Positions 45,898 to 56,400 of a stretch of DNA of 64,000 nt are shown here, in pieces. The DNA is from Arsenophonus sp052174135 (GTDB lineage: Bacteria; Pseudomonadota; Gammaproteobacteria; Enterobacterales; Enterobacteriaceae), in the NCBI GenBank assembly GCA_052174135.1, contig JBQMRZ010000024.1, forward strand, positions 62,001 through 126,000, written 5' to 3'. A model generated the notes under the pieces. The model saw only the letters and a program-made list of their open reading frames with translations, did not search any database and was not told where the DNA came from. A program made the translations under genes and the position numbers. Each line of letters begins with the position of its first letter. The first letter of the stretch is position 1.

Positions 45898-46938
45898 TTA
45901 ATCTTTAAATTGCTTAAGTAAATTTTTAATAGGTGTTGCTAGGCCAATTTTTATATCTTGTTTTAAATTATACCAGAGTCCTTTTATTGCATCCATATAA
46001 CCAAAAAAATGATTAATGGCGACATAAATTGGTATAATATCTAAATAAAAGTGACTAAAAGCATGTCGAAATCTAATTAATTGTTCTATTTTATCATATT
46101 TAATACCTGAATTGTTAAGCCACTTATTTAATTCATTAATTGTATCAAATTGTGGAAAAATAAATAACCCACCCCAAATTCCAGAAGAAGGTTGTTTTTC
46201 TAACCAAACTAAGTTTTTATGTTTTAAAATTAAAAAGTAGCTTTTTTTTATAGGGATTAGTTGTTTAAGTTTTTTTGTTGGAAAATTTTGACAATTATGA
46301 TTTATAAAAGCATAACAACTTTTTTTTAATGGACAGAGTTTACATTTAGGTTTTCTATAATTACAAATTATAGCACCCAAATCCATCATCGCTTGATTAA
46401 AATTTTGAGCATCATTATGAGGGGTTAATAACCCACTGATAGCCCATAATTTATTTTCAACTTTCTTATTATTTGGCCAACCTTTAATGCCATAGTAACG
46501 AGTAAGAATTCTCTTTACATTACCATCTAAGATTGGAAAATTTTGGTTTTGTGATAAAGATAAAATAGCGCCTGCGGTAGAACGTCCGATGCCAGGAAGT
46601 GAAATAACTTGTTCAAATTTATTAGGAAAATGACTATTATATTTTATAACAATTTGTTGTACTGCTTTATATAAATTACGTGCTCTAGCATAATAACCAA
46701 GCCCAGTCCATAAATGTAAAATTTCATCTTGTGAAGCATTTGCTAATGAACTGATATCAGGATAATGAATAATAAATTTATTAAAATAAGCGATAACAGT
46801 AACGACTTGTGTTTGTTGCAACATTATTTCAGATAACCAAATATGATAAAGTGATTTTTCTTTTTGCCAAGGAAGAGTTTTCCGACCAAAAGAATGGTAC
46901 CAATTAAGCACAACATGAGAAAATTGTAGTGTATCCAT
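45898..46938 (-). CDS. mutY: adenine DNA glycosylase MutY
   Basis: MutY removes adenine mispaired with 8-oxoguanine. The 346-residue protein (E. coli 350) keeps the catalytic Glu 37 and Asp 138 and the helix-hairpin-helix LPGIGRSTAGA. It has the 4Fe-4S ligands C192, C199, C202 and C208 in the C-X6-C-X2-C-X5-C pattern, plus a C-terminal Nudix-like domain. It is divergent from trmB, as in E. coli. Confidence 0.97.
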   Translation of the reverse strand: MDTLQFSHVVLNWYHSFGRKTLPWQKEKSLYHIWLSEIMLQQTQVVTVIAYFNKFIIHYPDISSLANASQDEILHLWTGLGYYARARNLYKAVQQIVIKYNSHFPNKFEQVISLPGIGRSTAGAILSLSQNQNFPILDGNVKRILTRYYGIKGWPNNKKVENKLWAISGLLTPHNDAQNFNQAMMDLGAIICNYRKPKCKLCPLKKSCYAFINHNCQNFPTKKLKQLIPIKKSYFLILKHKNLVWLEKQPSSGIWGGLFIFPQFDTINELNKWLNNSGIKYDKIEQLIRFRHAFSHFYLDIIPIYVAINHFFGYMDAIKGLWYNLKQDIKIGLATPIKNLLKQFKD

Positions 46939-47188
46939 AAAATTTTGCCAATAAATATTTTTTATAAAAATAAATTTTAATATAAAATATTAACATTACC
47001 GATAAATATTTCATTAAATGAGTCAGTATATATTTTAGTTTTTAATTAAATATTAATTTTTAATAATGTTTTTATTTTTAAAATATATTGCTTCTTATCA
47101 ACTGCTCCCATATTCTATTGTTCATGATATAATTATTTTAATATTGATAATATTTATTTATAAAAAATAATATCAATATATATATGTT

Positions 47189-47908
47189 ATGATAAAAAAT
47201 GTTTTTACTCCAGAGGTCGATGAAGAAGGTAAAGTAATACGTCGTATTCATAGTTTTGTCCGTCGTCATAGACAATTAAGCCTTTGCCAGAAAAATATAT
47301 TAAAAATATTATGGCTTAAAATGGGAATAGATTTTACTGATCAGCTTTTGTTATTTAGTTCACTATTTAAAAATAGTGAACCAGTAATCCTAGAAATTGG
47401 CTTTGGTACTGGAGCATCGTTAGTTAATATGGCAAAAAAAAATATGACTAAAAATTTTTTAGGAATTGAAGTTTACATACCTGGAATTTGTGCTTGTTTA
47501 TCAGCCGCTAAACAAGCTAATTTAAATAACTTAAGAGTTATATGTCATGATGCAATTGAAGTATTAGAAAAAATGATACCGACTAATTCTTTAAATATAA
47601 TACAACTTTTTTTTCCTGACCCCTGGAATAAAACAAAACATAATAAACGTCGAATTATACAACAGTCTTTTGCTAACCTTATTTTAGATAAATTAAAATT
47701 AGGAGGTATGTTTTATATAGCAACCGACTGGCAACCTTATGCTGAATATATATTAAACGTAATGAACAAAATCAGTGGTTATCGGAATTTGTCAGAAACA
47801 GACAATTACGTTCAACGGCCGTCTTCACGACTAATGACTAAATTTGAAAAACGTGCAGAACAATTTGGGCATAGAGTATTCGATCTTATTTTCGAGAAAA
47901 TAAGATAA
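47189..47908 (+). CDS. trmB: tRNA (guanine-46-N7)-methyltransferase
   Basis: TrmB makes m7G46 in the variable loop of tRNAs. The 239-residue protein has exactly the E. coli length. The SAM-binding motif EIGFGTGASLV and the family block FFPDPWNKTKHNKRR are clear. The start (MIKNVFTPE) aligns with E. coli, but I see no good Shine-Dalgarno sequence. It stands divergently from mutY with 250 bp between. Confidence 0.97.
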   Translation: MIKNVFTPEVDEEGKVIRRIHSFVRRHRQLSLCQKNILKILWLKMGIDFTDQLLLFSSLFKNSEPVILEIGFGTGASLVNMAKKNMTKNFLGIEVYIPGICACLSAAKQANLNNLRVICHDAIEVLEKMIPTNSLNIIQLFFPDPWNKTKHNKRRIIQQSFANLILDKLKLGGMFYIATDWQPYAEYILNVMNKISGYRNLSETDNYVQRPSSRLMTKFEKRAEQFGHRVFDLIFEKIR

Positions 47909-49259
47909 TATTAAAGTATTGAGGTTTTAATTTATATAAAAAACCATATGTAGAAACATTTAAAATATTAATTTTAAATAAATTAGTTTTTTTTTAAAAA
48001 AGTAATTATTGATAAAATCAATAGTATAATTTATTATTCTATTATAGAATTTATTTAAATTAATAATTAACTAATAAATCCAGAAATCATGAAAATTTAT
48101 AATGATTGATTTATATAAAAACCAGCAATAAATAAAAAATTTTTACTTAGAAAGAAAATGATTCTAAATAAATTTATTTGAATTTTGGTTATTTTTTTAA
48201 ATATTTGATATTTAATTTAATTGATGAGTTTAATTATATCTGATAATATGTAATAGAATTATTAATTGTCAGATATAATTTAATTTATATAAATTATCAA
48301 TAAATATAAATATTTTTTTAATTTCAATAAAATTAAAAAAATAAATAAAATACACAAAAATCTTAAAGACAATAAATTATATTTAAATTAAAATTATAAT
48401 AAACACTAAATTCTTATTACAATTAAAGTAGATAACTAATAATTTAAAAATTTATGAGATTTAATTATTTGAATTCCTTAAATTTATTAAATATACAGAA
48501 TAATTTCAAAACTATATACTTACTATCATTAATTTTTTATTTAAAAATTTTTACATTTTTAAAAAAAATTTAAGATTATCTCTTAAGTTTTTCATTAATT
48601 TAAAAAATCATTCTTTATATCTCTAGTAAATAGCAATAAGATAATTTATTATCTTATATTTTATCTTGTAAATTATTTAATAGCATCAATCTTATTGGAA
48701 TCTTTTTATTATTTACTTTTAATAGAATTAATTTTAATAAAAATGAATCATTTAATTGTAAATTTATTTATTTTGATTTCACTAAAGGGTTTAAATTTCA
48801 CTATATAAATATGAATTACTAATTATTTATTAATTGAACGATAAGTTTTTTATCTTTATAACTAAAGATAACTATATTTTATAGAATAAAACATCTAATA
48901 TATAACTTATTTTTTTGATTATTTTAAAGTTATTATGATATTTTTTAATTTTACTGATAACTTTAAATAATGATTAATAGCATTAGTTAGTGTATTCACT
49001 AAATAGTAAAAAATAAATTATATAACAACAACACAGGTTAAATTATAACCTTTATTATGCAGTATTTTAATAATATTTTCAATAAAATAATCAGGTTTTA
49101 TCAAAAATACTGACAACTAATTTAATTTTAGTAATAAATATTTAAATTACACTCTTCTAATATTTTAATACCTCTATTACTTCTAATATCTTATAGAACT
49201 TAATTGCATTACTAATATTATCTTATTGCTAATATTTTTTAATGTATAGTTTATTAACA
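47909..49259. other. gene-free spacer between trmB and yggT
   Basis: No gene is visible in 1.35 kb. Dyads seen: 48232-48280 (AATTATATCTGA/TCAGATATAATT) and 48923-48967 (11 bp). In E. coli yggL and others lie on this side of trmB. Nothing is readable here. Confidence 0.65.
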
Positions 49260-49847
49260 TTACATTAAATAGCCAATTGAATAAAGTATACGACTAATAG
49301 TTGGATCAATAAATAACAAAATATCTAATCGTAAATAATTTAAAGCGATTAAAATTAACATTACTATCATAGCAGATAAATCTAATCCACCAATAGTAGG
49401 GATAACTCGACGAATAGGTGATATTAAAGGTTCGGTTAATTGCATAAGCATATAATCAATAGGATTATGCCCCTCACTTATCCAACTAAGAATAGCCCGA
49501 ATCATTATCAACCAAAAAACTAATTTGCCAGGATAAGTTAATAATTGAATGAAGCTAATAGGCACTAGTGTTATATTAACTAAAGTAAGTGTATTTGTTA
49601 ATGATATAACAAAGAGAATATTAGCTACAGTAAGAATATAAGCGATCAATAAAGCCACTGTATTGATAGTACCAATATCAGGAATAAAGCGTCGTAATGG
49701 TTCTACAATTGGTTTGGTTACTTTAATCACAAAATGTGAAAATGGATTATAAAAATCAGATTTAACCCACTGCATCCAAACTCGTAGCAATAAAATAATA
49801 ATATATAGTTGAATAATAGTTGATATAATAAAAGTTAAAAATTGCAT
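49260..49847 (-). CDS. yggT: YggT family membrane protein
   Basis: YggT is a small inner-membrane protein of uncertain function with two copies of the YGGT domain. The 195 residues (E. coli 188) show the repeat twice: LLLRVWMQWVKSDFYNPF with PIVEPLRRFIPDIG, and ISWISEGHNP with PLISPIRRVIPTIGG. Each copy is flanked by hydrophobic helices. It is the last gene of the ruvX-yggS-proC-yggT run on this strand, 17 bp after proC. Confidence 0.94.
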   Translation of the reverse strand: MQFLTFIISTIIQLYIIILLLRVWMQWVKSDFYNPFSHFVIKVTKPIVEPLRRFIPDIGTINTVALLIAYILTVANILFVISLTNTLTLVNITLVPISFIQLLTYPGKLVFWLIMIRAILSWISEGHNPIDYMLMQLTEPLISPIRRVIPTIGGLDLSAMIVMLILIALNYLRLDILLFIDPTISRILYSIGYLM

Positions 49848-49864
49848 TTAATTATCCTGATCAA

Positions 49865-50698
49865 TCAAAATTGTTTTTCCATTTCATTAGCATAGCATGT
49901 AGCGGCACGCATTCCGTTAGTAATAACTTGAGGTAAATTAGCTTGATAAAATTGTTCTAAAGCTTTAACTGTAGTTCCACCTTTAGATGTTACTTGTTTT
50001 CTTAATATTTTAAAAGAAACATCTGATTTACTTTCTGCTAAGGCAGAAGAACCTTTAATAGTATATAAAACCAATTCTCTTGCTGTTTTACTATCAAAAC
50101 CAAGCCGTTCAGCCTCCTGTTGCATTGACTCCATAAATAAAAAAAGATAAGCAGGCGAGCTACTACTGATACCAATAATATCATTAATTGCAGCTTCTTC
50201 AGTCAATAAAAAAACTTTACCGACACTTGCCATTAGTTTTATGGAAAAAATTATATCATTCTTTGATACTGAATCCATAAAATACAAACCACTAACCCCT
50301 TGACCAACTAAAGATGAAATATTAGGTATAACCCGTACCAAATTTATATTAGGTACTAAATATTGCTGATAATTTTTAATTGAAATACCTGCAGCGATTG
50401 TTAAAATTAATTTATTTTCAAAGTTAACTTGTTTTTTTAAAGATTGACAAACAGTTTTCATAATTTGAGCTTTAACCGCAAGAATAATAACATCTGCGTA
50501 TTTACTTGCATCAATATTATCACTTTTTCCATGTATACCATATTTTTTTACAAGTTTATCTCGATTTTTTTCAGTAGGAGAACTTACTGTTATGTCATTG
50601 GGTGAATAGCCAGCTAAAATTAATCCTGCAATAATTGCATGAGACATATTACCAGCTCCAATGAAGGTAATTTTTTGTCGTTGTATTATATTACTCAT
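49865..50698 (-). CDS. proC: pyrroline-5-carboxylate reductase
   Basis: ProC reduces pyrroline-5-carboxylate to proline, the last step of proline synthesis. The 277-residue protein has the dinucleotide-binding GAGNMSHAI at the N-terminus and the signature SSSPAYLFLFMESM plus TSKGGTT in the C-terminal dimerisation domain. proB and proA are in the same window, so the pathway from glutamate is complete. The yggS-proC-yggT order is common in other enterobacteria although not in E. coli. Confidence 0.96.
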   Translation of the reverse strand: MSNIIQRQKITFIGAGNMSHAIIAGLILAGYSPNDITVSSPTEKNRDKLVKKYGIHGKSDNIDASKYADVIILAVKAQIMKTVCQSLKKQVNFENKLILTIAAGISIKNYQQYLVPNINLVRVIPNISSLVGQGVSGLYFMDSVSKNDIIFSIKLMASVGKVFLLTEEAAINDIIGISSSSPAYLFLFMESMQQEAERLGFDSKTARELVLYTIKGSSALAESKSDVSFKILRKQVTSKGGTTVKALEQFYQANLPQVITNGMRAATCYANEMEKQF

Positions 50699-50736
50699 TT
50701 TATTTATATCATCCTAGTTTTCATACTAATTAATTA

Positions 50737-51417
50737 TTAGAAATCAAAAATAGCCCTACCAATTCTTACTAATGTTGAACCATAAGGAATTGTGATATTA
50801 AAATCAGATGTCATACCCATTGAAAGCGTATCAATATCTGGATACTGTTTTTTAAATTGATTAAATAATATTTCCATGCTACGAAAAATTAAAATTTGTT
50901 GATTTAATTTATTATTTTTTGCTGGAATTATCATTAATCCACGTAATTTTAAATTTGGTAATAATACGATTTCACTAGCTAATTTATTTAATTCTTCCAG
51001 CATAATACCTGATTTATTTATTTCATTACTAATGTTAATTTGGATTAATACATTTAATGGATCTTTATTTACTGGACGCTGATTATTTAATCGGTATGCT
51101 ATTTTAAATCCATTAATTGTATGGCACCAATCAAAATATTCAGCTACCAATCGACTTTTATTTGATTGTAATGAACCAATAAAGTGCCATATTAAATTCT
51201 GCATTTTACTGAAAAATATGATTTTTTTTACCCCCTCTTGCAGGTAATTTTCTCCAAATTGATATTGACCGGCATTAATAGCATCTTGAATTGTATTACA
51301 TGATTTGTTTTTACTAACGGCGAGCAAAATAATATCTTCTGGAGATCGATGACATTTACTTGCTGCTTGCATAATTCGATTTTTAACATTAACAAGATTT
51401 TGTTGGATTGTTTTCAT
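50737..51417 (-). CDS. yggS: PLP homeostasis protein YggS
   Basis: YggS binds pyridoxal phosphate and keeps B6 and amino-acid pools in balance; it has no known catalytic activity. From the ATG at 51417 (MKTIQQNLVNVKNRI) it has 226 residues. It shows the PLP lysine in LLAVSKNK and the blocks FGENYLQEG, WHFIGSLQSNK and LSMGMTSD. The open frame reaches back to 51522, but those 35 residues are hydrophobic, overlap ruvX and have no family counterpart. The C-terminus ends shortly after VRIGRAIF, a little earlier than in E. coli. Confidence 0.93.
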   Translation of the reverse strand: MKTIQQNLVNVKNRIMQAASKCHRSPEDIILLAVSKNKSCNTIQDAINAGQYQFGENYLQEGVKKIIFFSKMQNLIWHFIGSLQSNKSRLVAEYFDWCHTINGFKIAYRLNNQRPVNKDPLNVLIQINISNEINKSGIMLEELNKLASEIVLLPNLKLRGLMIIPAKNNKLNQQILIFRSMEILFNQFKKQYPDIDTLSMGMTSDFNITIPYGSTLVRIGRAIFDF

Positions 51418-51531
51418 AAAAATAAATACTAAATAAAAATAAAATAAAATAAAGTACAATTTTGTTATTGTGAGTATGAGTGATAATTTATAATAGTTAT
51501 ATTCATTGATTACACTGATCAAACCAACTTT

Positions 51532-51924
51532 CTAAAATAATGACAGCGGAAATAGAATCAATTTTTTTTTATTTAAAGCGCGATAATTACGTTGATTAAA
51601 TAATTGCTGACGTGCTTCTATTGTTGTTAAGCGCTCATCATGTAATATAACTTGAATATTAAATCGATCATATAAACAATTAGCAAATTTAATGGCTTTA
51701 TTACTTATTGGTTGCTTTGTCGCATCCATATTTAATGGAAATCCTATAATAGCCAATTTAGGTTGCCATTCTTGTAATATTTTTTTAATTTCTAACCAGT
51801 TTGGTTTACCATCTTTTGCTTTTATTGTAGTTAATGGGTGAGCAGTTGCTGTAATTTTTTGTCCAATAGCAATGCCAATATTCTTTGTACCAAAATCAAA
51901 AGCAATAATTATTTTATTTGTCAT
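51532..51924 (-). CDS. ruvX: YqgF/RuvX family nuclease, C-terminus frameshifted
   Basis: RuvX is an RNase H-fold nuclease of the YqgF family involved in 16S 3'-end processing. The N-terminal 121 residues match E. coli closely (AFDFGTKNIGIAIGQ, LHDERLTTIEAR, YRALNKKK). Then the open frame runs LILFPLSLF and stops at 51532. One extra A in the A9 tract at 51562-51570 would restore IDSISAVIILESWFDQCNQ, ending at 51503. That matches the E. coli end KVDSASAVIILES and gives 140 residues (E. coli 138). The lost part holds a conserved Asp motif. It is a recent pseudogene, a sequencing error or a slippage-rescued gene. Confidence 0.85.
   Translation of the reverse strand: MTNKIIIAFDFGTKNIGIAIGQKITATAHPLTTIKAKDGKPNWLEIKKILQEWQPKLAIIGFPLNMDATKQPISNKAIKFANCLYDRFNIQVILHDERLTTIEARQQLFNQRNYRALNKKKLILFPLSLF
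51562..51570 (-). other. A9 tract at the ruvX frameshift
   Basis: The minus strand reads AAT-A9-TTG. Ten As would give AAT AAA AAA AAA ATT GAT, continuing the family sequence. Poly-A tracts of this length are known in AT-rich symbionts to be corrected by RNA polymerase slippage. Confidence 0.75.
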
Positions 51925-52464
51925 TATATGTAATATTATTAATTCAAAGTATTAAAAATATAAATTTTAATAAAAACAACGTTCTCACGATAATTTTATA
52001 AATAAAAATATAAAAATAATATTATTATTAATGATAACGCTTAATTAATTATTTTCTATACTCTTTTTTTTTAATTTCTAGTAATTTTGTTTAAATAATA
52101 TAAAAATGATAATTTTTTTAATTATTTTTATAATACTTAAATTTTAGTATATTTTAATGCTGTATTTTTAATTTTTAACACTATTTATTTAGATTTATTT
52201 AAATAGTTTTTTAATAACTAAATAATAACATATTTCATTATGCTTATATGTAAATAATTTCTTCTTTACAAAAAGAGAACTAATCACATTAGTATGGTAA
52301 TAAAAATGATTTTATAATTTCATATAATAAAATTTGATTTTTTAAAATATTAATAAAATATACTTAAATTAATGATTAAAAAATAATTAATTATTTTTTT
52401 GTAAAACAAATAATATATATAAAGAATAATTTAATTATTTAGTTAATTAAAATTAAGATTTTAA
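51925..52464. other. gene-free spacer between ruvX and gshB
   Basis: E. coli has yqgE (about 0.56 kb) between gshB and ruvX. Here 540 bp of AT-rich spacer fill the place, with no readable remnant. The near-equal length suggests erosion in place. Confidence 0.7.
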
Positions 52465-53430
52465 TTAATTTATTATTTTAAGATTTAATCGCTTTTCTAT
52501 TGCATTAAATAACATTTTTGTAATTGATATATCAGAAAATGCTGTTTCAATTTCACAGATACAAGTAGGACTGGTTACATTAATTTCGGTTAAATAATCA
52601 CCAATGATGTCTAAACCAGCGAAAATTAACCCTTTTTCTTTTAATATAGGTGCAACTATTTTAGCGATTTTCCAATCATTTTTTGTTAATGGTCTTACTT
52701 CACCATATCCTCCAGCAGCTAAATTTCCTCGTGTTTCTCCTTGAGTTGGAATACGAGCTAAGCAATAAGGCACTGGTTTACCATCAACAATCAATACTCG
52801 TTTATCACCTTCTTTAATAGAAGATAAGTAATTTTGAGCCATACAAAAACGCTGACCGTATTTAGTTAATGCTTCAATAACGGCGTTAACATTAGGATCA
52901 TCTTCTGTTAGCCTAAAAATAGATGCACCACCCATTTTATTTAGTGGTTTAAAAATAACGTCACCATGATTTTTGTGAAATTCACGTAATCTTTTATTAT
53001 TTCGAGTTACTAACGTATTAGGAATTAATTTACTAAACCATGTAGTAAATAATTTCTCATTACAATCCCTTAGACTTTGAGGTTTATTAACAATCAAACT
53101 ACCTGCTTGTTCTGCTCTTTCAAGAATATAAGTAGCATAAATATATTCAATATCAAATGGCGGATCTTTACGCATTAAAATAACATCAAGATTTTTCAAA
53201 GCAATATCTTGATCAACATCAAACTCATACCATCGTGTAATATCTTGTTTAATTTTAATTAGTTTTCTCGTATAAGCATATGCTTCTCCTTGCAATAAAT
53301 ATAGATCATCTATCTCCATATAGTAAATTTCATATTTACGTCTCTCTGCTTCTAATAGCATAGCAAAACTACTATCTTTTTTAATTTTTATGGTTGAAAT
53401 TGGATCCATTACAATACCTAATTTAATCAT
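52465..53430 (-). CDS. gshB: glutathione synthetase
   Basis: GshB adds glycine to gamma-glutamylcysteine, the last step of glutathione synthesis. The 321-residue ATP-grasp protein (E. coli 316) shows MIKLGIVMDPI, LMRKDPPFD, KPLNKMGGASIF (nucleotide-binding lysine and glycine-rich loop), RIPTQGETRGNLAAGG and EINVTSPTCICEIE. In E. coli it heads the gshB-yqgE-ruvX run, and the order is kept here. Confidence 0.97.
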   Translation of the reverse strand: MIKLGIVMDPISTIKIKKDSSFAMLLEAERRKYEIYYMEIDDLYLLQGEAYAYTRKLIKIKQDITRWYEFDVDQDIALKNLDVILMRKDPPFDIEYIYATYILERAEQAGSLIVNKPQSLRDCNEKLFTTWFSKLIPNTLVTRNNKRLREFHKNHGDVIFKPLNKMGGASIFRLTEDDPNVNAVIEALTKYGQRFCMAQNYLSSIKEGDKRVLIVDGKPVPYCLARIPTQGETRGNLAAGGYGEVRPLTKNDWKIAKIVAPILKEKGLIFAGLDIIGDYLTEINVTSPTCICEIETAFSDISITKMLFNAIEKRLNLKIIN

Positions 53431-56400
53431 TTTATTTCCTTAACTAAAATTGTCTAAAATTGAATTTTTAATCATTTAATTATAACTATTACAGTAATTT
53501 CCATTCTTAATATCAAGATCTAAATGAATTTAAATTAATTTATAATTAATTATTATTATTTAATAATTTCATATATTAAAAAGTTCACTTTATAAACTAA
53601 TAAATAAAAAATTTTTTAGAAATGCAGAGATATTATTAATACTTAATTAAATTTTAAAATAAAGATTATTTTTTGATGTATTAATTTTTTATATTAAATT
53701 ATAAAAAGATATTAGTTGATAAAATTAAATAGATTTTAGTTTTTTTACATTATTTTTAAGAAATTATAACAATATTTTGATATTTTGTTATAATTACTGA
53801 TTAAACAAGACTCAGTTTAATACTCTAGTATTTAGAGAAAACAAAAATAATAAAATTAACATTAAATTTTATTAATTTTTGAATACTAAATTTTATTTTT
53901 AACAAAAATAATTTTCTTTGAGATTAAAGTTTAAATAGATCTTTATCTTAAATAATCACCAGCCCAAGAACTAAGCTTTCATAAATCTTTATTTAGTCTT
54001 AAGTACTTACTAAATAAAAATAAAATTATTAGCATCAAATAATTCAATAATTCATTTTAAAGTAATATATAAAATTTAATTAATATAATTAATTAGCAGA
54101 ATTATTAGTTAATTATATCATTATTTTCTAATTTTAATGAGCTTTGATAATAAATTCAAAAAATGCATAATGAATTTTATTATATACATTTAATTTTAGA
54201 AATTACTATACTCAAGAATTTATTTATAGCTAAATTATTATTAATATTTATTGAAAATTTTTTGTAAAGCATTATTTTTATGTATAAAAATATTGATTAA
54301 AAATAATTTCATTATATAAATAAATTTATATGTAATTATATACATTATAATTTTTATATTTCTTTTTATAGTTTAAATATTAATAATAATAATTATTTTT
54401 ATTATTTTAAGTTATTTTATTAAATAAATATTTAAAATTTAATTTATTCAACAAAAGATTGAGTCTTCTATTTTATAGATATCTCGTTTTTATTTCTTTC
54501 ATTATCATGTTTTACCAATCAAAAGTTCTTAACTATTTGTTGAATTTACTTTTTTTATTTAGTATTAGCATATTACTTATTTTATTACCTAATAGATAAG
54601 TTATTTATACAGTTATAAACTTACCTGTTATTGCTTTGTATTATAGTTTTCATTGGTTAATAATCATTAATAGTATTTATTAATTATTCGGTAAATATCA
54701 ATAAATAATCCTTAAGTAAAACTAAATTTAATTTTGTAACAAGAAATTAAATTTAGTTATTTATTAAAAATTTTATTTAATATTTTTAAATTTTTATTAA
54801 GTTAAACATATAATTATCAATCTTTCCTATTTTTATTTATAAAAATCATAAATAATTTTATTTTTAGAAAAAATAAATAAATATTTAATTATTTTTAGTG
54901 ATTAAAGTTAATTGAAATATTTATCTAAATTTATTTTAAGAAATTTTCATTATATTTATTAATTAAATTTAAAAAAATAAATGAAGCAATCTATATAAAT
55001 AGATACCTTAATAGGATATATTTGTTTGTAAATATATATTTATTAATAGTATTTTTTATTTAAATAATTGTTCATTTAAACTAAAAGTTTTAGTAATTGT
55101 AATGGGCTTTATTTGTTATTAATCTAACAATATATAAATGTATATATATTGTTAAATATATTTAAGTATTATTAATTTTTTTTTATTTAATTTAGTATTG
55201 TTATTAACAATACTAAATTATCTATAATTAATAATTTTAATATCATGTTATTTTAATGTAATATTTAGTGATGATTATTATCCCTTAATATTTAAAAAAA
55301 AATTTAATTATTTACTCGTTTGTATTAAGTAAAATTGTTAATAATCATCATTTGTTTATATTTAATTATAATCTATCAGCGTATTGTTAGTATTAAATTA
55401 TATTTTGTATTAAGCTAACTAACTGCGATTTTATCGAAATATTTTTTAAGACTAAGCATAAAAAAAATAAAAGATAATCTAAAATTATTAATAAAAGTTT
55501 CTTAAAAATAAACATTATAACTATTTAATTCTAAAATAAATTTACTAAATATATTTAGTAAATTTTAAGAAAATACAATACTGAATTTTTTAAATTATTT
55601 ATTATTTAGTTATAAAGTTAAGTTTTTTAAATTAAAATTATCAGAATAAAATTATAATAGAATATTATTGTATATTAGTTAATAGTATTTTAGTGACTCC
55701 ATATACTATAACTATATATGGTTATATATTACTATGTTTTTATCTTAGTAAAAGAGATAATTTAAATCTTTATTATAAAAAAAATAAAAATAATTAATTA
55801 CTAATACTTTATTTAAATTTTTTAATATTTTACAGAAAAAATAATTTTGATGGATATATTTCTTATTTATCATATAAATTTATATTAAAAATTGTTTAAT
55901 GAGTGTTTTCGTAGCTTTTTAAAATTAAAAATCGAAATTTTTTATTTTTTATTAATAAATAAATTTATTACTTTGAAAAAATATATAACTTTAAAATATT
56001 TTAATTTTGATAATTATTTATAATTATCTTTTAAATATTAGATAACTAGCTAAATACATTTATAACACTAAAATCTTTAACTTATTATTTAATAAATATA
56101 AATGTTATAAATTAATTGAAATTATTACAATATTATTAATTTAATGATTTACAAACTTGTTAGATATTAGTATTTTATTTATAACTCTATTTATTTTATC
56201 TTCTTTTTATATTAAGTAAACGCTTTTAAATAAATTATTTATTATTTAACTGAAATAATTAAAAATAATTTTATTAAAAACAATATTTATTCAATTAATT
56301 CTTAACTTACCATAAGATATCTACAAAGATACCTTACAATCCGAAAAGATAAAAATTTTTAACAAAAGTAATTATGATAAATACTTCCATTGAAGTAACA

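Noticed and set aside
51418..51522. N-terminal extension of yggS
   Set aside because: The 35 extra residues overlap ruvX, are low-complexity hydrophobic and have no counterpart in the family; the ATG at 51417 fits E. coli.
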